Below, one piece after another: positions 6,703 to 19,343 of a stretch of DNA of 42,146 bases. The notes beneath the pieces were generated by a model. That model made no database searches, was not told where the DNA came from, and saw only the letters and a program-made list of their open reading frames with translations. Position 1 is the stretch's first letter. Every line of letters begins with the position of its first letter. The stretch is from Chloroflexota bacterium (GTDB lineage: Bacteria; Chloroflexota; Anaerolineae; Anaerolineales; Anaerolineaceae), in assembly GCA_021779955.1 (NCBI GenBank), contig JAJXZS010000016.1, positions 1-42,146 of the forward strand, given 5' to 3'. A program made the translations under genes and the position numbers.

Positions 6703-7734
6703 ATGCACGAATATAAGTTAATGCTCGTCGGTTTCGGCAACGTCGGCCGGGCTTTCGCCCGTCTTTTGGAACGCAAGCAAGAGACGCTTCGATCCGAATT
6801 TGATTTCAGCACATCCATCTCGGCTATTGCCACAGGCAGGCACGGCATCGCCGTCGATCCTGGCGGCGTCGACTGGCAGCAGGCCATTCGACTTGTCGAA
6901 CACGGCCGCTCGATCGACCCTCTTTCCACCCGTCATGGGCTGGATTCGATCACCGAAATGATCCGCTCGACTCCTGCTGATTTTCTTTTCGAAAACTCGC
7001 CCGTCAACCATCGGACAGGGCAGCCGGCGATCAACTATCTTAAGGCAGCTCTCGAGATGGGCATGCACGCTATCACCGCCAACAAAGGTCCAGTCGTCCA
7101 TGCATATTCCGAGCTCAGCGCCCTGGCGGCAAAGAAAAACCGCCGCTTCCTCTTCGAGTCTGCAGTCATGGACGGCGCGCCGATATTCTCGCTGTTCCGC
7201 GGGCCGCTTCCGGCTGTCGAGCTGCGCGGATTCGAAGGCATTCTCAATTCGTGTACCAATCTCCTCATCGAACTGATGGAGCAGGGCAAGACCTTCGAAG
7301 AGGCTGTAGAATACGGCAAATCCATTGGCATCACAGAGACCGACCCGAGTGCAGATATCGACGGTTGGGACGCTGCCATCAAGGTAGCCGCGCTTTCCAC
7401 AGTGATCATGGGCGTTCCACTCAAACCCGATCAGATCGATCGTACCGGCATCCGCGCTATCACGCCTGAAATGATCGCCTCTGCCAGGGCTGATGGCGAG
7501 CGCTGGAAGTTGGTCTGCACGGCAAAGCGCGCCGATGCCCGAGTGATTGCGAAAGTTGCACCCCAGCGCGTAAATCAAAGCTCGCCGCTCTTTGCGATCA
7601 ATGGCACAAGCTCCTATGTCCAGTTTGAGACCGACGTGCTGCCCGGCCTGGGGATCATCGAAAGCAACCCCGGACCCGAAACTACTGCGTATGGCCTACT
7701 CGCGGATTTAATCAACGCGGTGCGCAATGGCTGA
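6703..7734 (+). CDS. hom: Homoserine dehydrogenase (short form without ACT domain)
   Basis: 343 residues. It reduces aspartate semialdehyde to homoserine for threonine and methionine synthesis. The nucleotide-binding VGFGNVGRAF is at 9-18. Catalytic-domain signatures are present: TANKGPVVH, the stretch FEGILNSCTNLL (the usual GILNGTTNYIL region), and ITETDPSADIDGWDAAIK. The chain ends soon after TTAYGLLADLINAV, so the C-terminal ACT regulatory domain of the ~430-residue form is absent and threonine feedback through it is not expected. It starts an operon that continues by an 8-bp overlap into the next gene. Confidence 0.93.
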   Translation: MHEYKLMLVGFGNVGRAFARLLERKQETLRSEFDFSTSISAIATGRHGIAVDPGGVDWQQAIRLVEHGRSIDPLSTRHGLDSITEMIRSTPADFLFENSPVNHRTGQPAINYLKAALEMGMHAITANKGPVVHAYSELSALAAKKNRRFLFESAVMDGAPIFSLFRGPLPAVELRGFEGILNSCTNLLIELMEQGKTFEEAVEYGKSIGITETDPSADIDGWDAAIKVAALSTVIMGVPLKPDQIDRTGIRAITPEMIASARADGERWKLVCTAKRADARVIAKVAPQRVNQSSPLFAINGTSSYVQFETDVLPGLGIIESNPGPETTAYGLLADLINAVRNG

Positions 7735-8392
7735 GACGGCGGGAGCCTTCTGGATCGCCCACACATACCAGGCGCAATCTGCCGCGGATGTGAAAGCTTT
7801 CCTCGTTGAATCGCGAATCCGTCCCGCCTGGATCTCCAGCATTCACGCCATCGGTTCTCTCGATCTTGCGGGCTATTCCGCCATGGGCATCCCCGCCGGG
7901 TGCGTTGTCTATTCATGGCCCCAACGCGTGTTCAGCGGCCATCGTGTCGTCCATACTGCCGTCCGTTCGATATTGCTTGGCGAAACCGAGATGGCTCTGC
8001 TCCTCGACTCATCTGCCGCTGTCTTACTTGCCTCTCACATTGCCGTGGGCAGGCACAACCTCTTCCCGCTTGCCACTTTTGGAGCCTTTTCGGCATTCAA
8101 CCACAGCGAGCTGCCCCTGCTCGAGAAGCTCGCATCTTCTCTCGCCGTGCAATCGCCTGAGTCAGCCTCTCCGAACGCTCTCCTGATCGAGGGCAGCAGT
8201 CTCAAACGGCCGGTCAAAAAAGGCACACGCTTCGAAAACGCCGCATGGGTGCACAACCCTGAACCGGATTCCGCGCTTGCCGGCTGCTGCTCAGTTCTAG
8301 ATGCTCTATTCACATCCGGCAGGAAGCACGGCCTTGCTGTGGACGTCGAACCCGGCGGACTAACTCTCTACACTTCTCTTGAGCGCATGTGA
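7727..8392 (+). CDS. Unknown protein with thiolase-like features
   Basis: 221 residues; I do not recognise the family. It starts inside the end of hom (8-bp overlap) and its stop overlaps the folK start by one base, so it is embedded in the amino acid/folate operon. Residues about 43-105 (GIPAGCVVYSWPQR, then SGHRVVHTAVRSILLGETEMALLLDSS) resemble the nucleophile-Cys region of thiolase/ketoacyl-synthase folds: a Cys, then a helix, then I-x-x-G-E/D. The protein is much shorter than a thiolase (~400), and no later catalytic His/Cys motif was recognised. It may be a degenerate or scaffold relative. Confidence 0.6.
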   Translation: MAETAGAFWIAHTYQAQSAADVKAFLVESRIRPAWISSIHAIGSLDLAGYSAMGIPAGCVVYSWPQRVFSGHRVVHTAVRSILLGETEMALLLDSSAAVLLASHIAVGRHNLFPLATFGAFSAFNHSELPLLEKLASSLAVQSPESASPNALLIEGSSLKRPVKKGTRFENAAWVHNPEPDSALAGCCSVLDALFTSGRKHGLAVDVEPGGLTLYTSLERM

Positions 8393-8874
8393 TGATCACA
8401 TACATCGGGCTCGGCACGAACCTGGAAAACCGCGCGCATAACCTTGCGCGGGCCATGGCGCTGCTGGCTGCGCAGGTCACACTCATCAACGTTTCAGGCA
8501 TTTACGAGACCGAACCCTGGGGAGTGACCGACCAACCCAAATTCCTCAACCAGGTCGTCCAGGGCAAGACGCAACTCTCAGCCCTTGATTTGCTATACTT
8601 CCTCAAAAGCATCGAACGGGTCATGGGACGCAGAGAAACCTTCCGTTACGGCCCGCGTCTGATCGATCTCGACATACTGCTTTTTGGTGAGTTGATCCTG
8701 AACGCTCCAAATTTGGTCATCCCCCACCCCCGCATGGTTGAACGGGCGTTCGTCCTGGTGCCACTTGCAGAAATCGCCCCTTCGCTGTATATTCCGGGCA
8801 CAGGCTTGACGGTTGCCCAGGCATTGGCTTCTCTGGATACCTCTGGAATTCGCAAGCTGGAAAAATCCGAATGA
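8392..8874 (+). CDS. folK: 2-amino-4-hydroxy-6-hydroxymethyldihydropteridine pyrophosphokinase
   Basis: 160 residues from ATG 8392 (a GTG three bases earlier is also in frame). Transfers pyrophosphate from ATP to the pterin, the step before folP. Family signatures: ITYIGLGTNLENR at the start, YETEPWGVTDQPKFLNQVV, and the PROSITE-type signature RYGPRLIDLDILLFG. It overlaps the upstream stop by one base and the folP start by four (ATGA), indicating coupled translation of consecutive folate enzymes. Confidence 0.95.
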   Translation: MITYIGLGTNLENRAHNLARAMALLAAQVTLINVSGIYETEPWGVTDQPKFLNQVVQGKTQLSALDLLYFLKSIERVMGRRETFRYGPRLIDLDILLFGELILNAPNLVIPHPRMVERAFVLVPLAEIAPSLYIPGTGLTVAQALASLDTSGIRKLEKSE

Positions 8875-9749
8875 TCCTCAATCCTTTCCTCGAATACGGC
8901 AGGCATACCTATGTGATGGGGATACTCAACGTCACTCCTGACAGCTTTTCGGGCGATGGCTTGCTCTCCCAGGCGGATACCATCCAGGCCGCACTCGAAC
9001 AGGCTGAACGCTTCGTTGAATACGGCGCCGAGATCCTGGACGTGGGCGGCGAATCCACCCGGCCTGGCGCCCAGCCCGTCACCATCGATGAGGAAATGGA
9101 GCGCGTTGTTCCCGTGATCGAAGCAATCGCTGCCAGCGGCATGAACGTACTGGTTTCGGTGGATACTTACAAAGCAGCGGTCGCGCGGGCAGCCCTGTCC
9201 GCCGGCGCGAACTGGATCAATGACATTTGGGGGCTGCGCGCAGACCCCGATATGCCCGGAGTCGCTGCTGAATCCGGGGCGCCGGTCGTCATCATGCACA
9301 ATCACCTAAAGCCTGCCACGGCCGAGCTGCAGGAAAGACTGGGCGGCCATTACGTTGGTGTCAAGTATGGAAACCTGATCGAAGAAATCAAAACCGAACT
9401 GCTTTACAGCGTTGAACTTGCGCTTCAAGCGGGCGCTTCTGCAAGGCAGATCATTCTCGACCCGGGAATTGGATTCGGTAAAACGGTCGAACAAAACCTC
9501 GAACTCGTCGACCGGCTGCGCGAGATCAAGGCGCTAGGATATCCGCTGCTTGTCGGCCCTTCGCGAAAATCCTTCATCGGCTACACGCTCGATCTGCCGC
9601 CGCAGGAACGCATCGAAGGCACGGCGGCCATGGTCACCTTATGCATCGACCGTGGCGCCGATATCGTCCGCGTGCATGACGTCGAGGTAATTTCCCGCGT
9701 CGTGCGCATGACCGACGCGGTTGTGAGAAGAGAAATTCAATCTTCTTGA
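8871..9749 (+). CDS. folP: Dihydropteroate synthase
   Basis: 292 residues. Condenses the pterin pyrophosphate with p-aminobenzoate. Both family signatures are visible: VMGILNVTPDSFSGDG near 15-30 and VGGESTRPGAQPV near 59-71, plus DPGIGFGKT and GPSRKSFIG later in the TIM barrel. It overlaps folK by ATGA and is followed 12 nt later by a glycosyltransferase gene preceded by GAGGGAG. Confidence 0.96.
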   Translation: MILNPFLEYGRHTYVMGILNVTPDSFSGDGLLSQADTIQAALEQAERFVEYGAEILDVGGESTRPGAQPVTIDEEMERVVPVIEAIAASGMNVLVSVDTYKAAVARAALSAGANWINDIWGLRADPDMPGVAAESGAPVVIMHNHLKPATAELQERLGGHYVGVKYGNLIEEIKTELLYSVELALQAGASARQIILDPGIGFGKTVEQNLELVDRLREIKALGYPLLVGPSRKSFIGYTLDLPPQERIEGTAAMVTLCIDRGADIVRVHDVEVISRVVRMTDAVVRREIQSS

Positions 9750-9761
9750 GGGAGCCCGCAA

Positions 9762-10517
9762 ATGAAGTCGATCTCCATCATTATTCCCGCGTACAACGAA
9801 GAAAGAACCATATCCGGCGTTTTAGATGCAATCGCTTCTCGCGTGGAAAACCTCGCTGAGGTCATTATTATCGACGATGGATCGAAGGACAAAACAGCAG
9901 AGATTTGCCGCGCTTATGAACAGGCGAATCCTCTTTTTCATTATTTCCCGCAGCCGGTCAATATGGGCAAAACAGAGGCGCTGAAGGCCGGGTTCGGGCA
10001 TTCCACAGGCGAGATCGTCATCGTCCAGGATGCCGATCTGGAATACGACCCCATGGACATCAACAAGATCGTCGCTCCAATCCAGAAGGATGAAGCTGAC
10101 GTTGTTTTTGGCTCTCGCTTTCAGGTCGGAAGTCCAAGGCAGGCTTTCTATCTGCGCAGCTACCTTGCCAACCGGCTGATCACATTCTGTTCAAACCTGT
10201 TCACCGGCCACCGTTTTTCTGACGTGGAAACCTGCTACAAAGCCTTTCGCGGCGACATCATCCGCGGCATGATCATCACTTCGGAGCGATTCGGCTTCGA
10301 AATTGAGGTTACCGCCAAGATTGCCAAGCTGAAGATCCGCGTAGCCGAAGTGGGCATCTCTTACTACGGCCGCTCTTATGCTGAAGGGAAGAAGATCGGC
10401 TTTAGAGATGGGTTAATGGCGCTCTTCTACATCCTCAAATACAACGTCTTTTGCTCCCGTAAGGATTCCTTTCGCGATCTCGAAAGCCTTCTCCCGATTG
10501 AAGAACAACTCGTATAA
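9762..10517 (+). CDS. Family 2 glycosyltransferase, polyprenyl-phosphate sugar transferase-like
   Basis: 251 residues with a GT-A fold: SIIIPAYNEERTISGVL at 4-20, nucleotide-binding D38/D39 in IIDDGSKDKT, and metal-binding QDADLEYDP at 89-97. The C-terminus (YYGRSYAEGKKIGFRDG, then LMALFYILKYN) is typical of DPM1-like enzymes that move a sugar from a nucleotide donor to a lipid phosphate at the membrane. There is no C-terminal multi-helix membrane domain. The donor and acceptor cannot be told. It is the last gene of the hom-fol operon. Confidence 0.88.
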   Translation: MKSISIIIPAYNEERTISGVLDAIASRVENLAEVIIIDDGSKDKTAEICRAYEQANPLFHYFPQPVNMGKTEALKAGFGHSTGEIVIVQDADLEYDPMDINKIVAPIQKDEADVVFGSRFQVGSPRQAFYLRSYLANRLITFCSNLFTGHRFSDVETCYKAFRGDIIRGMIITSERFGFEIEVTAKIAKLKIRVAEVGISYYGRSYAEGKKIGFRDGLMALFYILKYNVFCSRKDSFRDLESLLPIEEQLV

Positions 10518-10558
10518 TTGAACACGCAAAAGTGCGCTTCTGGCGGTTCCTGATGGAT

Positions 10559-10586
10559 TGGATTCCGGTCTGCCGTTGGGTATAAT
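10559..10586 (+). promoter_or_regulatory. lpdA promoter
   Basis: TTGATT (10559-10564), a 16-bp spacer and TATAAT (10581-10586), 42 bp before the lpdA start codon. Confidence 0.68.
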
Positions 10587-10627
10587 TTATACGGTAGTTG
10601 TCAGATTAATGACTTTGCGAGGAGCTT

Positions 10628-12025
10628 ATGAGCGATTATCAGGTATTGGTCATCGGTGCAGGCCCAGGCGGATACGTGGCAGCCATCCGCGCTTCACAGC
10701 TTGGGCTCAAAACCGCGATTGTGGATAAGCAGTGGCTTGGCGGGGTTTGCCTCAACGTTGGCTGCATACCCTCCAAGGCACTCTTGAAGAACGCTGAAGT
10801 GGCTGCAACATTACGCGAACGAGGCAAGGAATTCGGTTTCGCGTTCGAAAACCTGCAACTCGATTACAGCGCGGCAGTCAAGCGCAGCCGCCAGGTGTCC
10901 GACCGCCTCACGCGCGGCGTCGGGTTCCTGATGAAAAAAAACAACATCCAGGTGATGATGGGCGCTGCCCGCCTGACCGCCGGTAAATCGGTTGTTGTAA
11001 CCTCTGGCGATGGCAAGACCCAGGAGATCACCGCGGACAACGTCATCATCGCCACCGGAAGCCATGCGGCGGCAATTCCTGGCATCACAATCGATGGCGA
11101 AAAAGTGGTTACTTACCTTGAGGCCATCCTCCAGGAAAAGCTGCCGAAGTCGGTGATCATCATCGGCGCAGGCGCGCTTGGGCTCGAATTCGCCACCGTG
11201 TGGAACGGCTATGGCACCAGCATCACTCTGGTCGAAATGCTGCCCCGCATTGCCCCTTTGGAAGATGAAGAGGTGAGCCAGGAGCTGACCAAGCAGTTCA
11301 ACCGGCGCGGCATCAAAACCTTCACAGACACCCGCGTGCAGTCTGTCAAGACCACTGCCACCGGCACCCAGGTGACCATCTCGGGGAAAGACGGCGAGCA
11401 GACCCTCGAAGCTGAACAGACCCTGGTCGCGACGGGCTTCAAGCCCAACATAGATAACCTGGGTCTCGAAGATGCCGGCGTAAAGCTGACCGAGCGCAAG
11501 TTCATCGAGATCGACGAGAAGATGGCGACCAACGTTCCCGGCATTTATGCCATCGGTGACGTCACGGGTAAATTCCTGCTGGCCCATGTGGCATCGAAGC
11601 AGGGCATTTTGTGCGCCGAAGCCATTGCAGGCAAGGAGATTCAACCCATCGACTATGTCATGGTCCCGCGCGCCACGTTCTGCACGCCCCAGGTGGCTTC
11701 GTTCGGATATACCGAAGCGCAGGCCCGCGAAAGAGGCATCGAGATTGCGGTAGGCAAATTCCCCTTCCAGCCGAACGGCAAAGCGCTCGGGCTTGGCGAT
11801 TATGCCGGCTTTGTCAAAATTATCACAGATTCCAAATATGGCGAGATCCTGGGCGCCCACATGATCGGCCCCGAGGTTTCCGAACTCCTCACCGAGCTGA
11901 CCCTGGCTCAACGCAACGAGTTGACCATCGAGGAAGTCGCCGCGAACATCCACGTCCACCCCACGCTTGGTGAGGCGGTGATGGAAGCCGCGGAAGGCGC
12001 CCTGGGTAAAGCGATCCACATTTAG
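10628..12025 (+). CDS. lpdA: Dihydrolipoyl dehydrogenase (E3)
   Basis: 465 residues. A flavoprotein that reoxidises the dihydrolipoyl group of 2-oxoacid dehydrogenases or the glycine cleavage system. FAD-binding GAGPGGY is at 10-16. The redox disulfide is C41/C46 in GGVCLNVGCIPSK. The NAD-binding IIGAGALGLEF lies near 178-188, the second FAD motif is TNVPGIYAIGDVTG, and the catalytic His/Glu pair lies in HVHPTLGEAVMEA near the C-terminus. GAGGAG precedes the ATG. No E1, E2 or lipoate genes are adjacent, so its partner complex is encoded elsewhere. Confidence 0.95.
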   Translation: MSDYQVLVIGAGPGGYVAAIRASQLGLKTAIVDKQWLGGVCLNVGCIPSKALLKNAEVAATLRERGKEFGFAFENLQLDYSAAVKRSRQVSDRLTRGVGFLMKKNNIQVMMGAARLTAGKSVVVTSGDGKTQEITADNVIIATGSHAAAIPGITIDGEKVVTYLEAILQEKLPKSVIIIGAGALGLEFATVWNGYGTSITLVEMLPRIAPLEDEEVSQELTKQFNRRGIKTFTDTRVQSVKTTATGTQVTISGKDGEQTLEAEQTLVATGFKPNIDNLGLEDAGVKLTERKFIEIDEKMATNVPGIYAIGDVTGKFLLAHVASKQGILCAEAIAGKEIQPIDYVMVPRATFCTPQVASFGYTEAQARERGIEIAVGKFPFQPNGKALGLGDYAGFVKIITDSKYGEILGAHMIGPEVSELLTELTLAQRNELTIEEVAANIHVHPTLGEAVMEAAEGALGKAIHI

Positions 12026-12035
12026 CAGACATAAG

Positions 12036-12436
12036 GGCGAAGCATCGGAGAAGCTTCACGGCGGGGATACGATTCAAACATTTCCGCAACTTCGCCCCGG
12101 ACAACGCCTCACCCGGTAGGGGCGAAGCATCGGAAAAGCTTCACGGCGGGGATACGATTCAAACATTTCCGCAACTTCGCCCCGGAAAACGCCTCACCCG
12201 GTAGGGGTGAAGCATCGGAAAAGCTTCACGGCGGGGATACGATTCAAACATTTCCGCAGCTTCGCCCCGGACAACGCCTCACCCGGTAGGGGCGAAGCAT
12301 CGGAGAAGCTTCACGGCGGGGATACGATTCAAACAATTCCGCAGCTTCGCCCCGGACAACGCCTCACCCGGTAGGGGCGAAGCATCGGAGTGGCATCGCG
12401 GGGGTGACATGGCTCAAACAATTCCGAACCTTCGCC
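12036..12436. repeat. Five tandem 85-bp hairpin-forming units
   Basis: Units start at 12036, 12121, 12206, 12291 and 12376, spaced exactly 85 bp; the fifth is diverged and shortened. Each begins with GGGGCGAAGC (or a close variant) and carries the complementary CTTCGCCCC about 50 bp later, so each can fold into a stem of roughly 65 nt. A 20-bp linker ending ACCCGGTA separates units. A nested GAAGCTTC-type palindrome occurs in units 1-4. Shared variants (GGAAAAGC in units 2-3, CAATTCC in units 4-5) point to step-wise local duplication. The array fills the lpdA-secA gap and starts 10 bp after the lpdA stop. Confidence 0.93.
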
Positions 12437-12522
12437 CTTACCCCTCGCCAGATTAAAAAACTCCAATAAAATGTTAACCGAACCATGATATAAAGGAAAC
12501 ATCGAATACGCATCGTCCCCTA

Positions 12523-12531
12523 TGCTATAAT
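12523..12531 (+). promoter_or_regulatory. secA extended -10 promoter
   Basis: TGC-TATAAT forms an extended -10 about 40 bp before the secA start. No clear -35 lies at 16-18 bp. Confidence 0.55.
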
Positions 12532-12569
12532 TTCGTTTTGTCGGTTTCCACCATCTGGAAGAGGTGTTT

Positions 12570-16616
<4,047 letters not shown>

Positions 16617-16715
16617 AGTTTTCAAAACCCATCGTTTTCCTTGCGTTATGCGCTGGTAAGTACATCATTTTATGCGGTATAATACACTTTCGAAGCCCAT
16701 GGCAAAGTGCTTTAC

Positions 16716-16744
16716 TTGCCAAGTGTTTAAATCACCTTTATAAT
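16716..16744 (+). promoter_or_regulatory. rpsA promoter
   Basis: TTGCCA (16716-16721), a 17-bp spacer and TATAAT (16739-16744). The -35 forms the right half of an imperfect palindrome (TGGCA-AGT / ACTTGCCA, about 16699-16721), a possible operator. A second TATAAT at 16678-16683 lacks a good -35. Confidence 0.68.
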
Positions 16745-16779
16745 GGGCTATATCTTATCCATCGGAGTGCACAAATCGC

Positions 16780-18159
16780 ATGGACAAAAACGATGCCCAA
16801 CTCGAGTCTGGGGCTAACCTCGAGAACAACCAAGTTGATAAAGACAATATGGCTGACTTGCTCGCCGGCGAAGGACTGGGGATCGACTTTCCCCAGCAAG
16901 GCGAGATCCGTACCGGCGTGATCGCCAGTATGACCCCGGGTCAGATTTTAGTAAGTGTGGGAACCAAGTCGGAGGGCGTAATTGCCGGTAAAGAATATGA
17001 GTTGATCCCTCCCGAAGAGCTTGCAAACCTCAAAATTGGACAGGAAATTCCGGTTTATGTGATCAATCCGGAAGATCAAAATGGAAACCTCATCCTCTCC
17101 TACATGCGCGCCCGCGAAGAACAAAGCTGGCAAATTGTAGAGACGATGCTATCCAGCAAAGAATCCTATCACAGTACAGTGATCGGTTATAACAAGGGTG
17201 GCTTGATCGTCCCTGTTGGCGGACTGCGCGGGTTCGTTCCCGCTTCGCAGATCAGCCTTTCACGCCGCGCCGGCATGTCTGGCGACACCCCGGAACAGCG
17301 CTGGAGCAAGATGATCGGTCAGGAAATCGACGTTGTGGTCATCGAAGTCGACCGCGAACGCCGCCGCCTCATCCTTTCCGAACGCCAGGCGAGCACTGAA
17401 ACCCGTGAATCTGTGAAAGAGCGCGTCATCGACGAGCTCAAGGAAGGCGAAGTTCGGACCGGCCGGGTGACAAGCCTTGCCGATTTCGGTGTATTCGTCA
17501 ATATCAACGGCGCAGACGGCCTCGTCCACCTTTCCGAGATCTCGTGGGACCGCATCCAGCATCCCAGCGAAGTCCTCAAAGTGGGGCAGGAAGTCCAGGT
17601 CAAGGTCATCAGTATCGATCGCGAGAAGAAACGCATCGGCCTCTCCATCCGTCAATTGCAGGCTGATCCGTGGGATCAGAAAGCCGCCAAGTTCCAGGTT
17701 GGACAATTGGTCGAAGGCACCATCACCCGCCTGACCAAGTTCGGCGCTTTCGCCCGCCTGACAGACGACGTCGAAGGACTCATTCACATCTCGGAAATCA
17801 GCGAAAAACGCATCGAACATCCGAAAGAAGTCCTCAAGGAAGGCGACACCGTCACGCTGCGCATCATCAAGATCGACCCCGCAAATCACCGCATCGGTCT
17901 GAGCATTCGCCGCGTGGATTCCATGGCATACGCCGACATGGACTGGCAGAGCCTCGAAGCCGAGCTGAGCACCCCTGAACCTGAACCTGAAGCAGAAACC
18001 AAGCCCGCCGAAGAACCAAAAGCCGAAGCCAAACCGAAGGCGAAGTCAAGAGCCAAGCCAAAAGCTGAAGAAGTTGCAGCCAGGGAAACAGCCGCGGAGC
18101 CGGAAGCCAGGGAAACGGGCGAAGAAGCAGAAGCCAAGCCTGAAGAGACGAAGGAATAG
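16780..18159 (+). CDS. rpsA: S1 RNA-binding domain protein (30S protein bS1-like)
   Basis: 459 residues with four S1 domains at about 41-110, 128-201, 222-292 and 308-378. Domains 3 and 4 match best (GRVTSLADFGVFVNINGADG and GTITRLTKFGAFARL, each followed by LVHLSEIS or LIHISEIS). The first two are more diverged. The tail from about 395 is a low-complexity Glu/Ala/Lys/Pro stretch, probably disordered. Bacterial bS1 unfolds and docks mRNA on the 30S subunit; forms with fewer than six domains are common outside Proteobacteria. It is a single-gene unit with its own promoter and terminator. Confidence 0.88.
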   Translation: MDKNDAQLESGANLENNQVDKDNMADLLAGEGLGIDFPQQGEIRTGVIASMTPGQILVSVGTKSEGVIAGKEYELIPPEELANLKIGQEIPVYVINPEDQNGNLILSYMRAREEQSWQIVETMLSSKESYHSTVIGYNKGGLIVPVGGLRGFVPASQISLSRRAGMSGDTPEQRWSKMIGQEIDVVVIEVDRERRRLILSERQASTETRESVKERVIDELKEGEVRTGRVTSLADFGVFVNINGADGLVHLSEISWDRIQHPSEVLKVGQEVQVKVISIDREKKRIGLSIRQLQADPWDQKAAKFQVGQLVEGTITRLTKFGAFARLTDDVEGLIHISEISEKRIEHPKEVLKEGDTVTLRIIKIDPANHRIGLSIRRVDSMAYADMDWQSLEAELSTPEPEPEAETKPAEEPKAEAKPKAKSRAKPKAEEVAARETAAEPEARETGEEAEAKPEETKE

Positions 18160-18211
18160 GAAGCTTACCCGAGTGGTGCTCCCAAAGCCTGTAAAGAAAT
18201 GATAATCAGAC

Positions 18212-18245
18212 CAAGCGCACCGTCGAAGATGGTGCGCTTGCTTTT
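18212..18245 (+). terminator. Intrinsic terminator of rpsA
   Basis: A perfect 10-bp stem, CAAGCGCACC and GGTGCGCTTG, with a 9-nt loop, followed by CTTTTC. It lies between rpsA and the M19 dipeptidase gene. Confidence 0.75.
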
Positions 18246-18257
18246 CAAGAAGCCAAC

Positions 18258-19343
18258 ATGACCTTCATCATTGATGCCCACCAGGATATTGCATATAACA
18301 GCCTGACCCTCTCCCGCGACTACCGCCTTTCGGCCCATCAAATCCGCGAGAGCGAAAAAGGCACCCCATACCCCGTCTGGAACAACGGCCAGGCAACCCT
18401 GGGTTGGGAAGACTACCAGCGCGGCAAAATTGCCGTCATTTTCGCCACCCTTTTCATGCCCCCTCGCAAATACAGCGGCGGCTCGTACGAGACGCAGACC
18501 TACGATAGCCCAAAGGACGCCAGGCCTCTGCTCAAGAAGCAGGTGGATTTCTACCGCAAGCTCACGGAAGACGGCCGCTTCTACCGGTTGATCACGAATC
18601 AGGCAGATTTGCAGAGCGTCCTCGAACCCTGGCAGACGAACCGTCCAGGGAATCACCCGGTGGGGCTGGTGCTTTTGCTTGAAGGCGCTGAGCTGCTCGG
18701 AGATCCGTCTGAACTCGAGGAGTATTACGAGGATGGCCTGAGGTTGGTGGGTCCGGTCTGGTCCGGCATCCGCTACATGGGCGGCACAAACGAAGATCGT
18801 CCATTCGACGGAGAAGCCCACCGCCTGCTCGAAGTGATGTCCGCCTTGCAGTTGCCGATGGACATCAGCCACATGCGTGAACAGGCCGCCCTGGCCGCGC
18901 TTGACACTTACGATGGGTTGGTCCTGGCAGGTCACGCCAATTGCCGCTCGGTCGTCAGGGGGCAGGGAGAAGAACGCCAACTGACCGATCTAACCATCCG
19001 CCGCCTGGTTGAACGAGGGGGCGTGATGGGCGTTTTGCCGTATAATAAGTTTCTACAGGCAGATTGGTCTGCCGGTCTTCCTCGAGAAGCGGTTACAATT
19101 AACGACATCATCCTGCACATCGATCATATCTGCCAGTTGGCTGGAGACTCGAAGCACGCTGCAATCGGCTCCGATTTTGACGGTGGTTTTGGTTACCCCA
19201 AAATCCCCTACGAGATGGACACGATCGCCGACATGCAGAAGCTCGAACCCGCGCTCGCCGCTCGAGGATACACGGAGTTCGATATCGCAAACATCTTCAA
19301 TCATAACTGGTTGAATCTATTGGAGCAGTCGTTACCGAAATGA
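18258..19343 (+). CDS. Membrane dipeptidase (peptidase family M19)
   Basis: 361 residues, typical of renal-dipeptidase-like zinc enzymes that split dipeptides, including those with D-residues. Metal-binding features are seen in order: H8-x-D10 in DAHQDIAYN, a glutamate in VLLLEGAELL, DISHM in the middle, HANCRSV, and the C-terminal IGSDFDGGFG. No signal peptide, so probably cytoplasmic. The start follows the rpsA terminator by 13 bp with only a weak ribosome site (AAGAAGCC). Its stop overlaps the next gene as ATGA. Confidence 0.92.
   Translation: MTFIIDAHQDIAYNSLTLSRDYRLSAHQIRESEKGTPYPVWNNGQATLGWEDYQRGKIAVIFATLFMPPRKYSGGSYETQTYDSPKDARPLLKKQVDFYRKLTEDGRFYRLITNQADLQSVLEPWQTNRPGNHPVGLVLLLEGAELLGDPSELEEYYEDGLRLVGPVWSGIRYMGGTNEDRPFDGEAHRLLEVMSALQLPMDISHMREQAALAALDTYDGLVLAGHANCRSVVRGQGEERQLTDLTIRRLVERGGVMGVLPYNKFLQADWSAGLPREAVTINDIILHIDHICQLAGDSKHAAIGSDFDGGFGYPKIPYEMDTIADMQKLEPALAARGYTEFDIANIFNHNWLNLLEQSLPK

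Noticed and set aside
10514-10519. TATAAT as a promoter at the end of the glycosyltransferase gene
   Set aside because: It overlaps the stop codon and lacks a -35; the better promoter for lpdA is at 10559-10586.
12036-12436. CRISPR array
   Set aside because: Units are contiguous 85-bp copies with hairpins and no unique spacers, and no cas genes are nearby.
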